DNA from: CAZBMD01 sp964493325
GTDB taxonomy: Bacteria; Babelota; Babeliae; Babelales; RVW-14
DNA length: 64,000 nt
Direction: 5' to 3'
Assembly (NCBI GenBank): GCA_964493325.1
Contig: CAZBMD010000008.1
Coordinates: 6,559 to 70,558 of the forward strand
The position numbers and the translations under genes are program-made. Within the stretch, counting starts at the first letter, position 1; every line of letters begins with the position of its first letter. Below the pieces are notes generated by a model that was given only the letters and a program-made list of their open reading frames with translations, searched no databases and was not told where the DNA came from. This document shows, piece by piece, positions 44,284 through 52,889 of the stretch.

Positions 44284-45290
44284 GAACGAAATCCAGCTTT
44301 GATAAGATCATGAATATGAACGACTCCAACAACCTGCTCATTGTCTATAACAATAAGGCTGGTGATATTAAAGTCTTCCATCATTTTTAAGGCATCATAA
44401 GCAAGCATGCCTGGAGAAACTGTTTTTGGATTTTTGGTCATAATCTCTGCAGTTGTGCATTCAAATACTGATGGGCCTCGCTCGCAAGATCGGCGCAGAT
44501 CTCCATCGGTCACAACGCCAAGGAGCGTTGCCTGCTCATCAACAACAATACCCAGACCAAATTTTTTGAATGAAATTTCATATAAAAGGTCTTTAAAACT
44601 TGCAGTCAAAGAAACAAAGGGAATTTCATTGGGTCCATGCATAAGACTACGAACCGTAAGCGTTAATCGTCTGCCAAGCGCCCCTGCTGGATGAAATTTT
44701 GCAAAATCATTTTTACCAAAACCAAGCTGCTTACTAGCAGCAATAGCAACGGCATCACCAAAGGCGACCATCAGCGTTGAACTGCTGGTTGGCGCAAGGT
44801 TCATATGACAAGCTTCTCCTTCAAATGGCAACATAACAACAAGGTTAGCACTATCAGCAAGAGCCCCTGCATTGCAGCAAATAAGACAAACTTCATTGCC
44901 TTGTGACTTTAAAACCTGAAATATTTGAGCTATTTCACTACCCGTGCCACTCTTTGAAAGAGCAATAAAAAGGTCATGAGGTCGCACCATGCCCAAATCA
45001 CCGTGAAGAGCATCGCCGGGATGAAGAAAAAATGAAGGAATTCCAACACTAGAAAAAGTCGCAGCAAGTTTACGAGCTATAATGCCCGACTTGCCGCCAC
45101 CTGAAAAAACAATTTTGCCTCGGGTGTTCAAGATTTTTTGCACAAGATCAACTGCCGAACTTGGCAATGCCTGAGCAACTCGAGCAATCGCTTCGGCTTC
45201 TTTAGTCAAAACATGGAGTAAGTCATTGGTAATATCGGAAAAAGTGGCAGTTGTCGTTACTGATGATTGCTTGTAAGCTACATCTTTCAT
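44280..45290 (-). CDS. kdsD: Arabinose 5-phosphate isomerase
   Basis: A 336-residue KdsD/GutQ protein that converts ribulose 5-phosphate to arabinose 5-phosphate for Kdo. The SIS domain (about 45-190) has GKIVFSGGGKSGIIARKLAATFSSVG, HPGDALHGDLGMV, LSKSGTGSEI, and the later KNDFAKFHPAGALGRRL. Two CBS domains follow (about 215-330), including GVVTDGDLRR. The N-terminus is about 10 residues longer than usual. AGGAG is 7 bases before the ATG. It lies after rbfA on the rpsU-rbfA-kdsD-pilD run. Confidence 0.96.
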   Translation of the reverse strand: MKDVAYKQSSVTTTATFSDITNDLLHVLTKEAEAIARVAQALPSSAVDLVQKILNTRGKIVFSGGGKSGIIARKLAATFSSVGIPSFFLHPGDALHGDLGMVRPHDLFIALSKSGTGSEIAQIFQVLKSQGNEVCLICCNAGALADSANLVVMLPFEGEACHMNLAPTSSSTLMVAFGDAVAIAASKQLGFGKNDFAKFHPAGALGRRLTLTVRSLMHGPNEIPFVSLTASFKDLLYEISFKKFGLGIVVDEQATLLGVVTDGDLRRSCERGPSVFECTTAEIMTKNPKTVSPGMLAYDALKMMEDFNITSLIVIDNEQVVGVVHIHDLIKAGFRS

Positions 45291-45298
45291 GACAACTC

Positions 45299-45688
45299 CT
45301 ACTCGCCTTTTTGTGACTCAAGATCCTGCTGAACTTTATTAAGCAAATCATTAATTCGTCGTTCTTTGACTTTTACTTCATCATACATGAAGACAAGATC
45401 TGGAACATACCGAGCCTTAATCGCCTTAGAAAGCGCAGTACGAATTGATGGTTTATATAATTTTAAGACTCTAAAAGCCTTATCAAAAGCCTCTTGGTCA
45501 TTCTCGATAAATGATGCAAAAAACACATAGCAAATACCCGTATCGGCAGAAAAATCAATCCGCGACGGGTAGACCTGTGCAACATCTTTTTCATCGGCAG
45601 CAATAGCTTGAATAAGCGTTGATATCTCTTTGAGAAAGAGGGATTTTTTTTGCTCCCTCTTAATTTCATGAAGTTTTAATTTTTGCAT
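45299..45688 (-). CDS. rbfA: Ribosome-binding factor A
   Basis: A 129-residue RbfA with the KH-type fold of the family. The N-terminal RREQKKSLFLKEISTLIQ-like segment and the C-terminal IRTALSKAIKARYVPDLVFMYDE, followed by RINDLLNKV, are diagnostic. RbfA binds the 30S neck during 16S maturation and cold adaptation. It begins 14 bases after rpsU and ends 8 bases before kdsD. Confidence 0.88.
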   Translation of the reverse strand: MQKLKLHEIKREQKKSLFLKEISTLIQAIAADEKDVAQVYPSRIDFSADTGICYVFFASFIENDQEAFDKAFRVLKLYKPSIRTALSKAIKARYVPDLVFMYDEVKVKERRINDLLNKVQQDLESQKGE

Positions 45689-45702
45689 GTACGTCTATCA
45701 AA

Positions 45703-45912
45703 CTACAAAAATTTGCTCTCAGCGGCTCTAAGAAAATTATTCTTAATCGCCCGCATCAAACGCTTGCGTCTTTTTTGCGTTGGTGGCTCATAGTAAACCT
45801 GTCGCTTCATGTCGCGAATAACACCTTCACGCTCAACTTTTTTCTTGAGCTGTTTGAGGCTTTTTTCAAGGTTTCCTGAAACCTGCAGTTCGATATTATA
45901 TTTCTTTGCCAT
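45703..45912 (-). CDS. rpsU: 30S ribosomal protein S21
   Basis: A 69-residue basic S21; I use the ATG at 45912 (MAKKYNIELQV) since the longer open frame from 46002 adds a leader without likeness to S21. Typical parts are LEKSLKQLKKKVEREGVIRDMKRQVYYEPPTQKRRKR. It sits at the start of a minus-strand run with rbfA, kdsD and pilD. The site upstream (AAGGATGG) is 11-12 bases from the ATG, somewhat far. Confidence 0.92.
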   Translation of the reverse strand: MAKKYNIELQVSGNLEKSLKQLKKKVEREGVIRDMKRQVYYEPPTQKRRKRLMRAIKNNFLRAAESKFL

Positions 45913-46048
45913 GCTTAAAAGCACCATCCTTAAAATCGAGATTAAAGATAAACTTGTAATTTTACGTGTTCTTAGTCTATTCCAATTGAAATCAGTTGTC
46001 AAAGTTACCTGAAAGATACCAAGCTTGCGGTATCATCAACAGCCCCAT

Positions 46049-46083
46049 GGTTCGGAAGCCCAACAAAAAAGAGCTTCCGAACC
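46049..46083. terminator. Hairpin after the first propeller gene
   Basis: An 11-bp perfect stem (46049-46059 with 46073-46083) and a 13-base loop holding AAAAAA on the plus strand, 20 bases past the stop at 46104. There is no T tract directly after the stem on the minus strand, so terminator function is less sure. Confidence 0.55.
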
Positions 46084-46103
46084 TTTCCTTATAAATACTT
46101 TTA

Positions 46104-48251
46104 TTAAATCGACTCATCCCTCACAATGCCATCTATCGAAAGAACGGCTGCCCCTGAAATATTCACCGTTAAGTTACTACTGCTAGTCAAATTTCTGTTT
46201 CCAAATACAATCGATCGAGAACTTGCCTGAGGATTTGCATTTTTAGCCTGATTAACTGTATTCATAACAAGATCTACTGTTGATCCTCCTCCTCCTACAA
46301 TGATTTTTGTGCCCGATGGATGCCAAGCAATTCCTTGACCAAATACACTCACTGTAGCATTGCTTGTAACTAAAGACAGCGCCGTTCCTGTAAATCGATA
46401 AATAGACAAACCTGTAGTTGGATCACCAATAGCAAGAGCTGTCCCATCTGGCGACCATTTTATAGATCTGACATCTGAAAACGTTCCTAAACTAGTCACG
46501 GCAGATAACGATGTTCCGTTAAATCTATAAATACGAACATTATTATTGTTAGCAAAACCACCTCCAGATGAGGCTCCTGTTCCTCCAAGAGCAATAAACT
46601 CACCGCTTGGCGACCATGATACCTCCTGAATTGAAGCGGAAAAACCCCCGAATGATTGGCTTGTTAGTGCTGTAAAAGATGTTCCGTTATAAGAATAAAT
46701 ACGAAACTGATTGGTATTTGCAAATCCTCCAGCTCCTGATACAGCTTTATCTCCTCCAACTGCAAGAAACCGACCATCTGGAGACCATGTAAGAGAATTT
46801 ACATGACCTCCAGCAGTATTTGTTGAATGATAATCTAGACTAACAAAAGCTGAGAGCGTTTGACCATTGAACTTATAGGTACGAATAGAAAAAGCATCTG
46901 CAAAACCACCAAATCCAGCTACAAAGGCTTGTCCAGCGTTTGAAAAAAGTTTTCCATCAGGAGACCATTCAACCGTTAGAACGTCATCCGGATTACCCAT
47001 ATCTAAACTTGTAATGAATGTTAAAACTGAGCCATTAAAACCATAAATATACATATCATTATCGCCAGCAGGCCCAGTACTCAAATCCTTTCCCAGCGCT
47101 AAAAATTTACCATCTGGCGACCATCTAACCGAGTTAGGCTGGAAAGCGTTATATTGGCTTGTTACTGTTGTTAATGTTGATGTTCCGATGCGATAGATAC
47201 GAAGTTGATCGGTCGTTGCAAATCCAGAGCTGCCACCAGCTGTAGCACTAGAACCTGCAACGGCCAAAAATAGACCTCCTGGAGAGACATCAACACTTGT
47301 AATAACTCCTGAACCATAACTCCTACTTGTTGATATTGTTAAACTTGTAGGGACTGTTTCTGATTTACTGTACCAATTATTTTTGTTATCTATCAAAAGT
47401 TGACCCGTTGTTAAGCGCATTCCCGAAGAAGTTGTATACAGCGATATCCAATTCATATTAATAGTTGATGTTTTATCCTGAAGAATAAGAATATTTTCTG
47501 TCGTTGTTGTTGGAACAAATGAAAAAGAGGTTCCAACATCAAATGTCAGGGTACTACCAGGTGCTATAAAACTTGCTACTGGCGAGCTATAAATAAATGC
47601 AGACGTTCCTGTGAATACAAAATCATTGTGAATAAAAAGATGCCCACGATTAAAACTAAAATCATTTTGTGCCGCCAAGACTGAATTATCAAAGGCAAGC
47701 ATAGATCTATGAGAAGCTAATTTTATACAACTATTCAAAGGATTATTTCGTTTGTTATAAATAACAATATTTTTTACAGTCAGCGTAACATCATGATCAA
47801 CAAATATCTGTGAGTTTTCGCCAATTTCTAACATATTTCCTTGACCATCAATAATCGTATCATCAGATATATGAATAACTTTTGATGCTGGAATTGAAAG
47901 ATCTCCGTTTAAAATAATCGCTCGGCCTCGACCTCTAATTTTCCCCCCGCTTGACCATGTCACCGCAGAGTCTAGCACTAGATCCTTGAGCAGCTGCAAT
48001 TCGCCTGTTTCACGCAAATCGATGGCGCCAGATACTGAAACAAGAGTATCAAGCGTTGCCTTTGCTGTAGGCTTGATGGTAAAGCCGTCATTCATACGCA
48101 CATAACCGAGAGCACTTTCTCCGTCACTAAAAACATGATGTTGCGTTTTATAGACTATACCTGCGGTACCATTTAAGTTTGAACTAAAGATTGAACCCTG
48201 CCAAGCCAAACTAGCAACCAGCAAGGCAAGTTTGACAATCTGTCTCTTCAT
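46104..48251 (-). CDS. Secreted beta-helix / seven-bladed propeller protein, copy 1
   Basis: A 715-residue protein from the ATG at 48251 (GGGAG upstream), with a signal peptide (about 1-22, ending IFSS). Residues about 25-310 are a repetitive beta-rich region with successive short strands (ISVSGAIDLRETGELQL, TIIDGQGN, SQIFVDHDVTLTVKNI), as in right-handed beta helices. Residues about 315-650 contain seven repeats of about 48 residues. Each has a core like W-S-P-D-G-K-F-L-A-V-G-G, with RIY(R/S)-NG-S-L ahead of it, the pattern of WD40-like propellers. The last 50 residues are conserved between copies and end DESI. No barrel or sorting signal was seen. It may be a surface or released adhesin; function unknown. 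Confidence 0.8.
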   Translation of the reverse strand: MKRQIVKLALLVASLAWQGSIFSSNLNGTAGIVYKTQHHVFSDGESALGYVRMNDGFTIKPTAKATLDTLVSVSGAIDLRETGELQLLKDLVLDSAVTWSSGGKIRGRGRAIILNGDLSIPASKVIHISDDTIIDGQGNMLEIGENSQIFVDHDVTLTVKNIVIYNKRNNPLNSCIKLASHRSMLAFDNSVLAAQNDFSFNRGHLFIHNDFVFTGTSAFIYSSPVASFIAPGSTLTFDVGTSFSFVPTTTTENILILQDKTSTINMNWISLYTTSSGMRLTTGQLLIDNKNNWYSKSETVPTSLTISTSRSYGSGVITSVDVSPGGLFLAVAGSSATAGGSSGFATTDQLRIYRIGTSTLTTVTSQYNAFQPNSVRWSPDGKFLALGKDLSTGPAGDNDMYIYGFNGSVLTFITSLDMGNPDDVLTVEWSPDGKLFSNAGQAFVAGFGGFADAFSIRTYKFNGQTLSAFVSLDYHSTNTAGGHVNSLTWSPDGRFLAVGGDKAVSGAGGFANTNQFRIYSYNGTSFTALTSQSFGGFSASIQEVSWSPSGEFIALGGTGASSGGGFANNNNVRIYRFNGTSLSAVTSLGTFSDVRSIKWSPDGTALAIGDPTTGLSIYRFTGTALSLVTSNATVSVFGQGIAWHPSGTKIIVGGGGSTVDLVMNTVNQAKNANPQASSRSIVFGNRNLTSSSNLTVNISGAAVLSIDGIVRDESI
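47479..47842. repeat. Gene conversion tract, copy 1 side
   Basis: These 364 bases in copy 1 are identical to 51988-52351 in copy 3 (constant offset 4509), while the flanks on both sides differ at many sites. Confidence 0.85.
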
Positions 48252-48306
48252 TTTTTCTCCCATCAACAAAATGCTTATCAAAAAGCTTCTTGAACACCTT
48301 AACAAT

Positions 48307-48354
48307 AAAATAGACCGGAAGGCCAATTATTCGTTAGCACATCCGATCTATTTT
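48307..48354. terminator. Imperfect hairpin after copy 2
   Basis: A stem of about 13 bp with one mismatch (48307-48319 with 48342-48354) lies between copy 2 and copy 1. AAAA/TTTT at its ends gives it a terminator-like form. Confidence 0.55.
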
Positions 48355-48384
48355 ACTGGTCATACCAAAACTTAAACCTAGCTG

Positions 48385-50589
48385 TTACACAGAATCATCT
48401 CTCACTATTCCATTTATTATTACCTGTGCAGCTCCTTGGATAGCAACGTCCAAATTGGCACTTGCTCCTACAGCGCTGTTTCCAAAAATAAGACTACGTG
48501 ACACGGCCTGAGGAGAAGAGGTACTTGTATAATTTATAGAATAAAGACGAACTTCGTCTGTATTACTAAATCCACCAGATGGATTAACAGGATCCCTTCC
48601 GCTAACAGCAAGTACAGAACCCCTTGGATGCCAAATTAGCCCATCGATAAAATTAGTCGCACTACCATTACCGTATGCTTTACTTGCCAACGGGGTCAAG
48701 GAAGATCCATTAAATAAATAAATACGTAGCTCATTGGTAGAAGGAAATCCTCCAACAGCAGAAGGAGATCTACCTCCAACTGCAAGCAATGTGCCATCTG
48801 GAGACCAATCAACTGCAAAAACAGCTGGTGATACCGTCCCATAATCTTGGCTTGTAATGGGAGTCAGCGTTATTCCATTAAAACTATAAACTCGGACTTC
48901 GTTAGAATTTGCAAAACCGCCACTTGCAGCTGTTGAAGACCCTGCAATTGCAATAAAATTTCCGTCTCTAGACCATCGCAACGTATTAACGCCACCCGAA
49001 TAAGCTTGACTAGTAAGAGCTGTAAGCGTTAAGCCATCAAAACTATAAATGCGAAATTCATTAGTATTTGCAAAGCCTCCCACAGCAGCAGCTCCATTTC
49101 CACCTATTGCAAGATATTTGCCACTGGGGTGCCATCCCAGCCACTCTATATCAGTACCATAATCCCTGCTCGTAAGAGCCGTTAATGACACACCATCAAA
49201 ACTATAAATACGAAATTCATCGGTATTACCAAATCCTCCACCTGCAATAGGATTTGTTCCGGCTACCGCAAGAAACTTACCATCAGGGCTCCATTCAACA
49301 AAATTAACCACACTAGTTGGTCCACCATACGACCGACTTGTTACCGCTGTAAGATTTGCTCCATCAAAACTATATACTCTAATTTGATTGGTATTGAGAA
49401 AACCACCAACAGATGCAGCATTATCTCCTCCTAAGGCTAAATACCTGGTATCCGGAGACCATCCTGCACCAACAACTCGAGCCCCATAAGGGCTACTTGT
49501 AACGGTTGTAAGAGTACTCCCATTAAAACTATATAACCGTATGTTATCTGTATTGTTAAAACCGCCTTGCCCCTTGGCAGGCTTTTCACCCGCAATAGTC
49601 AGAATTTTACCGTCAGGAGTCCAATCAACCCAATTAACTGTCTGCCCGGTTGAATACCCCACGCTTGTCAACGAGGACAATGTCGACAAAGTACCTCCGG
49701 TATTTGTGTTGAGTGTAACCTTGTTCTCAAAAATTAGCCGACCTTTTGTCAGTCGCATTCCTGATGCAGTCGTATTAAGCGTACACCCATTCAAATGCAA
49801 TGTTGATGTTTGTGCTTGTAATACAAACAGCTGATCAATTGTAGTTGTTGGCGAAAAAGTAAAAGATGTACCTATATCAAATAATAGGCGCCCATTCGGG
49901 GCAATATAACTGGGAGCGGCAGAGTTATAAATAAAAGCAGATGTTCCAGTAAAAATTACGTCATTGTAAAAATACATCTGTCCCTGAGCCATAATAATAT
50001 CATTAGCCAGCGCAAGGACCGCATTATCAAACGCAAGACGACCACGGTTGCCACCAATTTTTAAACACCCATTAGTCAGACTATTTTTTGTATTACGCAC
50101 CACAAGATTGCGTAATGTCAGTGTCACGTTATTATCAACAAATATCTGTGCATTATTACCGAAAAATAACGTATTACCTTTACCTTCAATAACAGTATCT
50201 CCAGAGATATGAATAATCTTTGACGGCGGAATAGACAGCTGATTATTCAAAATTAACGCATGACCACGACCATTTATATATCCTCCACTCGACCAGGTCA
50301 CGCGAGAATCAAGCTCCAAATCACTAATTAACTGAAGAACACCTGTTTCTCTTAAATCAATACCGCCCGATACAGTCATAAAAGTATCCAGCGTCGCTTT
50401 TGCTGCAGGCTTAACAGTAAAACCACCATTCATCCGTACATAACCACGTGCGCTCTCTCCATTACTAAACACATGATGTTGTGTTTTATAAACAATCGCT
50501 GCCGTACCATCTAAATTTGAATTAAAAGCAAAATGCTGCCATCCTAAAATCACCAGGAAAATATTAAAAATTAAAAAATTTCCCTTCAT
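48385..50589 (-). CDS. Secreted beta-helix / seven-bladed propeller protein, copy 2
   Basis: A 734-residue protein with GGAGGAG 8-9 bases before the ATG; it has a signal peptide (about 1-24). Its domain order is as in copy 1, but it is the most divergent of the four, with a beta-helix-like half reading HVFSNGESARGYVRM, IDLRETGVLQLISDLEL. The propeller half has seven repeats, WTPDGKILTI to WHPRGSVLAV. The tail ends DDSV. The start lies only 26 bases from the end of copy 3, so the two are probably co-transcribed (3 then 2). Its separation from copies 1, 3 and 4 shows this gene has mostly escaped the gene conversion seen there. Confidence 0.8.
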   Translation of the reverse strand: MKGNFLIFNIFLVILGWQHFAFNSNLDGTAAIVYKTQHHVFSNGESARGYVRMNGGFTVKPAAKATLDTFMTVSGGIDLRETGVLQLISDLELDSRVTWSSGGYINGRGHALILNNQLSIPPSKIIHISGDTVIEGKGNTLFFGNNAQIFVDNNVTLTLRNLVVRNTKNSLTNGCLKIGGNRGRLAFDNAVLALANDIIMAQGQMYFYNDVIFTGTSAFIYNSAAPSYIAPNGRLLFDIGTSFTFSPTTTIDQLFVLQAQTSTLHLNGCTLNTTASGMRLTKGRLIFENKVTLNTNTGGTLSTLSSLTSVGYSTGQTVNWVDWTPDGKILTIAGEKPAKGQGGFNNTDNIRLYSFNGSTLTTVTSSPYGARVVGAGWSPDTRYLALGGDNAASVGGFLNTNQIRVYSFDGANLTAVTSRSYGGPTSVVNFVEWSPDGKFLAVAGTNPIAGGGFGNTDEFRIYSFDGVSLTALTSRDYGTDIEWLGWHPSGKYLAIGGNGAAAVGGFANTNEFRIYSFDGLTLTALTSQAYSGGVNTLRWSRDGNFIAIAGSSTAASGGFANSNEVRVYSFNGITLTPITSQDYGTVSPAVFAVDWSPDGTLLAVGGRSPSAVGGFPSTNELRIYLFNGSSLTPLASKAYGNGSATNFIDGLIWHPRGSVLAVSGRDPVNPSGGFSNTDEVRLYSINYTSTSSPQAVSRSLIFGNSAVGASANLDVAIQGAAQVIINGIVRDDSV

Positions 50590-50615
50590 TCATTTCTCCT
50601 CCTATCGCCTTATCA

Positions 50616-52760
50616 TTAAATTGATTCATCACTCACAATACCATCTATTGTAAGAACAGCTGCGCCTAAAATTTCCACTCCTAAATTACTACTGCTCGTC
50701 AAATTTTTATTTCCAAATACAATCGATCGAGAATATGCTTGAGGGTCAGAGTTTTTTGCCTGATTGATTGAATAAAGAATAAAATCTACTGCTGAACCAA
50801 CACCTCCTGAGATAATTTTTTTTCCTGAAGGATGCCATACGAGACCTTGGCCTGCAACGACAACTGTAGAATCGCTTGCAACAAAAGATAGCGCTGACCC
50901 TGTGAATCGATAGAGATTAAGTCCCGCACTTCCATCACCAATCGCAAGAGCTGTCCCATCTGGCGACCATTTGATCGATCTAACATCTGAAAACGTTCCT
51001 AGACTAGTCACGGCAGATAACGATGTTCCGTTAAATCTATAAATACGAACATTATTATTGTTAGCAAAACCACCTCCAGATGAGGCTCCCGATCCTCCAA
51101 GAGCAACAAACTCACCGCTTGGCGACCATGATACCTCTTTAATTGAAGCAGAAAAACCCCCGAACGATTGGCTTGTTAGCGCTGTAAAAGATGCTCCATC
51201 ATAAGAATAAATACGTAATTGATCTGTATTAGCAAATCCTCCAGCTCCGGAGATAGCACCGCGCCCTCCAACTGCAAGAAACCGACCATCTGGAGACCAG
51301 GCAAGAGAATTTACATGACCCCCTGTAGTATTGGTAGAGTGATGGTCAAGAGCAACTAAAGGTGAAAGAACTTGTCCATTAAATGTGTATGTTCGTATAG
51401 AAAAAGCACTTGCAAAACCACCAGATCCCCCTGCAAAAGCTTGTCCTGAGACTGATAAAAGCTTCCCATCTGGAGACCATTCAATTGTTTCAACATCATC
51501 TGGCAATCCCATATCAAGACTGGCTATATTGCTTAAAACTGAACCATTGAATCCATAAACATAAACGTCATCACCTCCTGCAGGGCCAGAGCTAAAATCT
51601 TTTCCTATCGCCAAAAATTTACCATCAGGAGACCATCTAACTGCATTAATAATAAAAGGACTATACTGACTTGTTACCGTTGTTAAGGTTGATGTTCCCA
51701 TGCGATAAATACGCACCTCATCGGCAGTTGCAAAACCAGAACTACCGCCTGCTGTAGGAATAAAACCTGCTACAGCCAAAAAATCACCTCCTGGTGAGAA
51801 ATCAACAGAATAAACATCATTACCATAACTTCTACTCGTTGATATTGTTAAACTTGTAGGTATTGTTTCTGATTTACTGTACCAATTATTTTTGTTATCT
51901 ATTACCAGTCGACCATTTGTTAACCTCATTCCTGAGGATGTCGTGAATAATGAGATCCAATTCATATTAATGGTTGACGTTTTATCTTGAAGAATAAGAA
52001 TATTTTCTGTCGTTGTTGTTGGAACAAATGAAAAAGAGGTTCCAACATCAAATGTCAGGGTACTACCAGGTGCTATAAAACTTGCTACTGGCGAGCTATA
52101 AATAAATGCAGACGTTCCTGTGAATACAAAATCATTGTGAATAAAAAGATGCCCACGATTAAAACTAAAATCATTTTGTGCCGCCAAGACTGAATTATCA
52201 AAGGCAAGCATAGATCTATGAGAAGCTAATTTTATACAACTATTCAAAGGATTATTTCGTTTGTTATAAATAACAATATTTTTTACAGTCAGCGTAACAT
52301 CATGATCAACAAATATCTGTGAGTTTTCGCCAATTTCTAACATATTTCCTTTACCATCAATAATCGTATCATCAGATATATGAATAACTTTTGATGCTGG
52401 GATTGACAAATTCCCTCGTAAAATAATAGCTTTTCCTCGTCCTCTAATTTTTCCACCACTTGACCATGTCACTCCAGAATCAAGCACTAAGTCATTAAGA
52501 AGCTGCAGTTCTCCTGTTTCACGTAAATCAATAGCCCCAGAAACTGAAATAAGCGTATCAAGTGTAGCTTTTGCTGTAGGCTTTATTGTGAAGCCGTTAT
52601 TCATGCGCACATAGCCAAGCGCACTCTCTCCGTCACTAAAAACATGATGTTGAGTTTTATAAACAATCCCAGCCGTACCATTGAGATTTGAACTAAAAGT
52701 AAAACCATGCCAAGTAAAGTTAGCTAACAACAATAAAACTTGTACCCCTTTAATTCTCAT
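50616..52760 (-). CDS. Secreted beta-helix / seven-bladed propeller protein, copy 3
   Basis: A 714-residue protein; of the closely spaced starts at 52766 and 52760 I take the second, with AAGGAG 8 bases upstream. The signal peptide is about 1-22. It is closest to copy 1 in the beta-helix half, with about 360 bases fully identical, and to copy 4 in one propeller blade, with about 160 bases fully identical. The seven propeller repeats and the conserved tail (DGIVSDESI) are complete, and no frame break was found. Confidence 0.8.
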   Translation of the reverse strand: MRIKGVQVLLLLANFTWHGFTFSSNLNGTAGIVYKTQHHVFSDGESALGYVRMNNGFTIKPTAKATLDTLISVSGAIDLRETGELQLLNDLVLDSGVTWSSGGKIRGRGKAIILRGNLSIPASKVIHISDDTIIDGKGNMLEIGENSQIFVDHDVTLTVKNIVIYNKRNNPLNSCIKLASHRSMLAFDNSVLAAQNDFSFNRGHLFIHNDFVFTGTSAFIYSSPVASFIAPGSTLTFDVGTSFSFVPTTTTENILILQDKTSTINMNWISLFTTSSGMRLTNGRLVIDNKNNWYSKSETIPTSLTISTSRSYGNDVYSVDFSPGGDFLAVAGFIPTAGGSSGFATADEVRIYRMGTSTLTTVTSQYSPFIINAVRWSPDGKFLAIGKDFSSGPAGGDDVYVYGFNGSVLSNIASLDMGLPDDVETIEWSPDGKLLSVSGQAFAGGSGGFASAFSIRTYTFNGQVLSPLVALDHHSTNTTGGHVNSLAWSPDGRFLAVGGRGAISGAGGFANTDQLRIYSYDGASFTALTSQSFGGFSASIKEVSWSPSGEFVALGGSGASSGGGFANNNNVRIYRFNGTSLSAVTSLGTFSDVRSIKWSPDGTALAIGDGSAGLNLYRFTGSALSFVASDSTVVVAGQGLVWHPSGKKIISGGVGSAVDFILYSINQAKNSDPQAYSRSIVFGNKNLTSSSNLGVEILGAAVLTIDGIVSDESI
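51413..51573. repeat. Gene conversion tract, copy 3 with copy 4
   Basis: 161 bases identical to 53687-53847 in copy 4, coding the propeller blade with DDVETIEWSPDGKLL. Copy 1 differs here at many sites, although outside it copy 4 is closer to copy 1. Confidence 0.85.
51988..52351. repeat. Gene conversion tract, copy 3 side
   Basis: Partner of 47479-47842, covering the later part of the beta-helix-like region. Copy 4 has scattered differences over the same stretch. Confidence 0.85.
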
Positions 52761-52826
52761 TTTCATCACTCCTTCTTAATAAAAACAACTCAATCCACTC
52801 TTAAACTTCTTAACTACAAATTAGAC

Positions 52827-52861
52827 AGAAAGCTCTGCAGGAAAATTCTGCAGAGCTTTCT
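52827..52861. terminator. Hairpin after copy 4
   Basis: A 14-bp perfect stem (52827-52840 with 52848-52861) and a 7-base loop between copies 4 and 3. The tail is not strongly T-rich on either strand, but the stem strength and position fit a terminator. Confidence 0.65.
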
Positions 52862-52889
52862 ATCTAGTTTGAATTGATTTATAGTAACG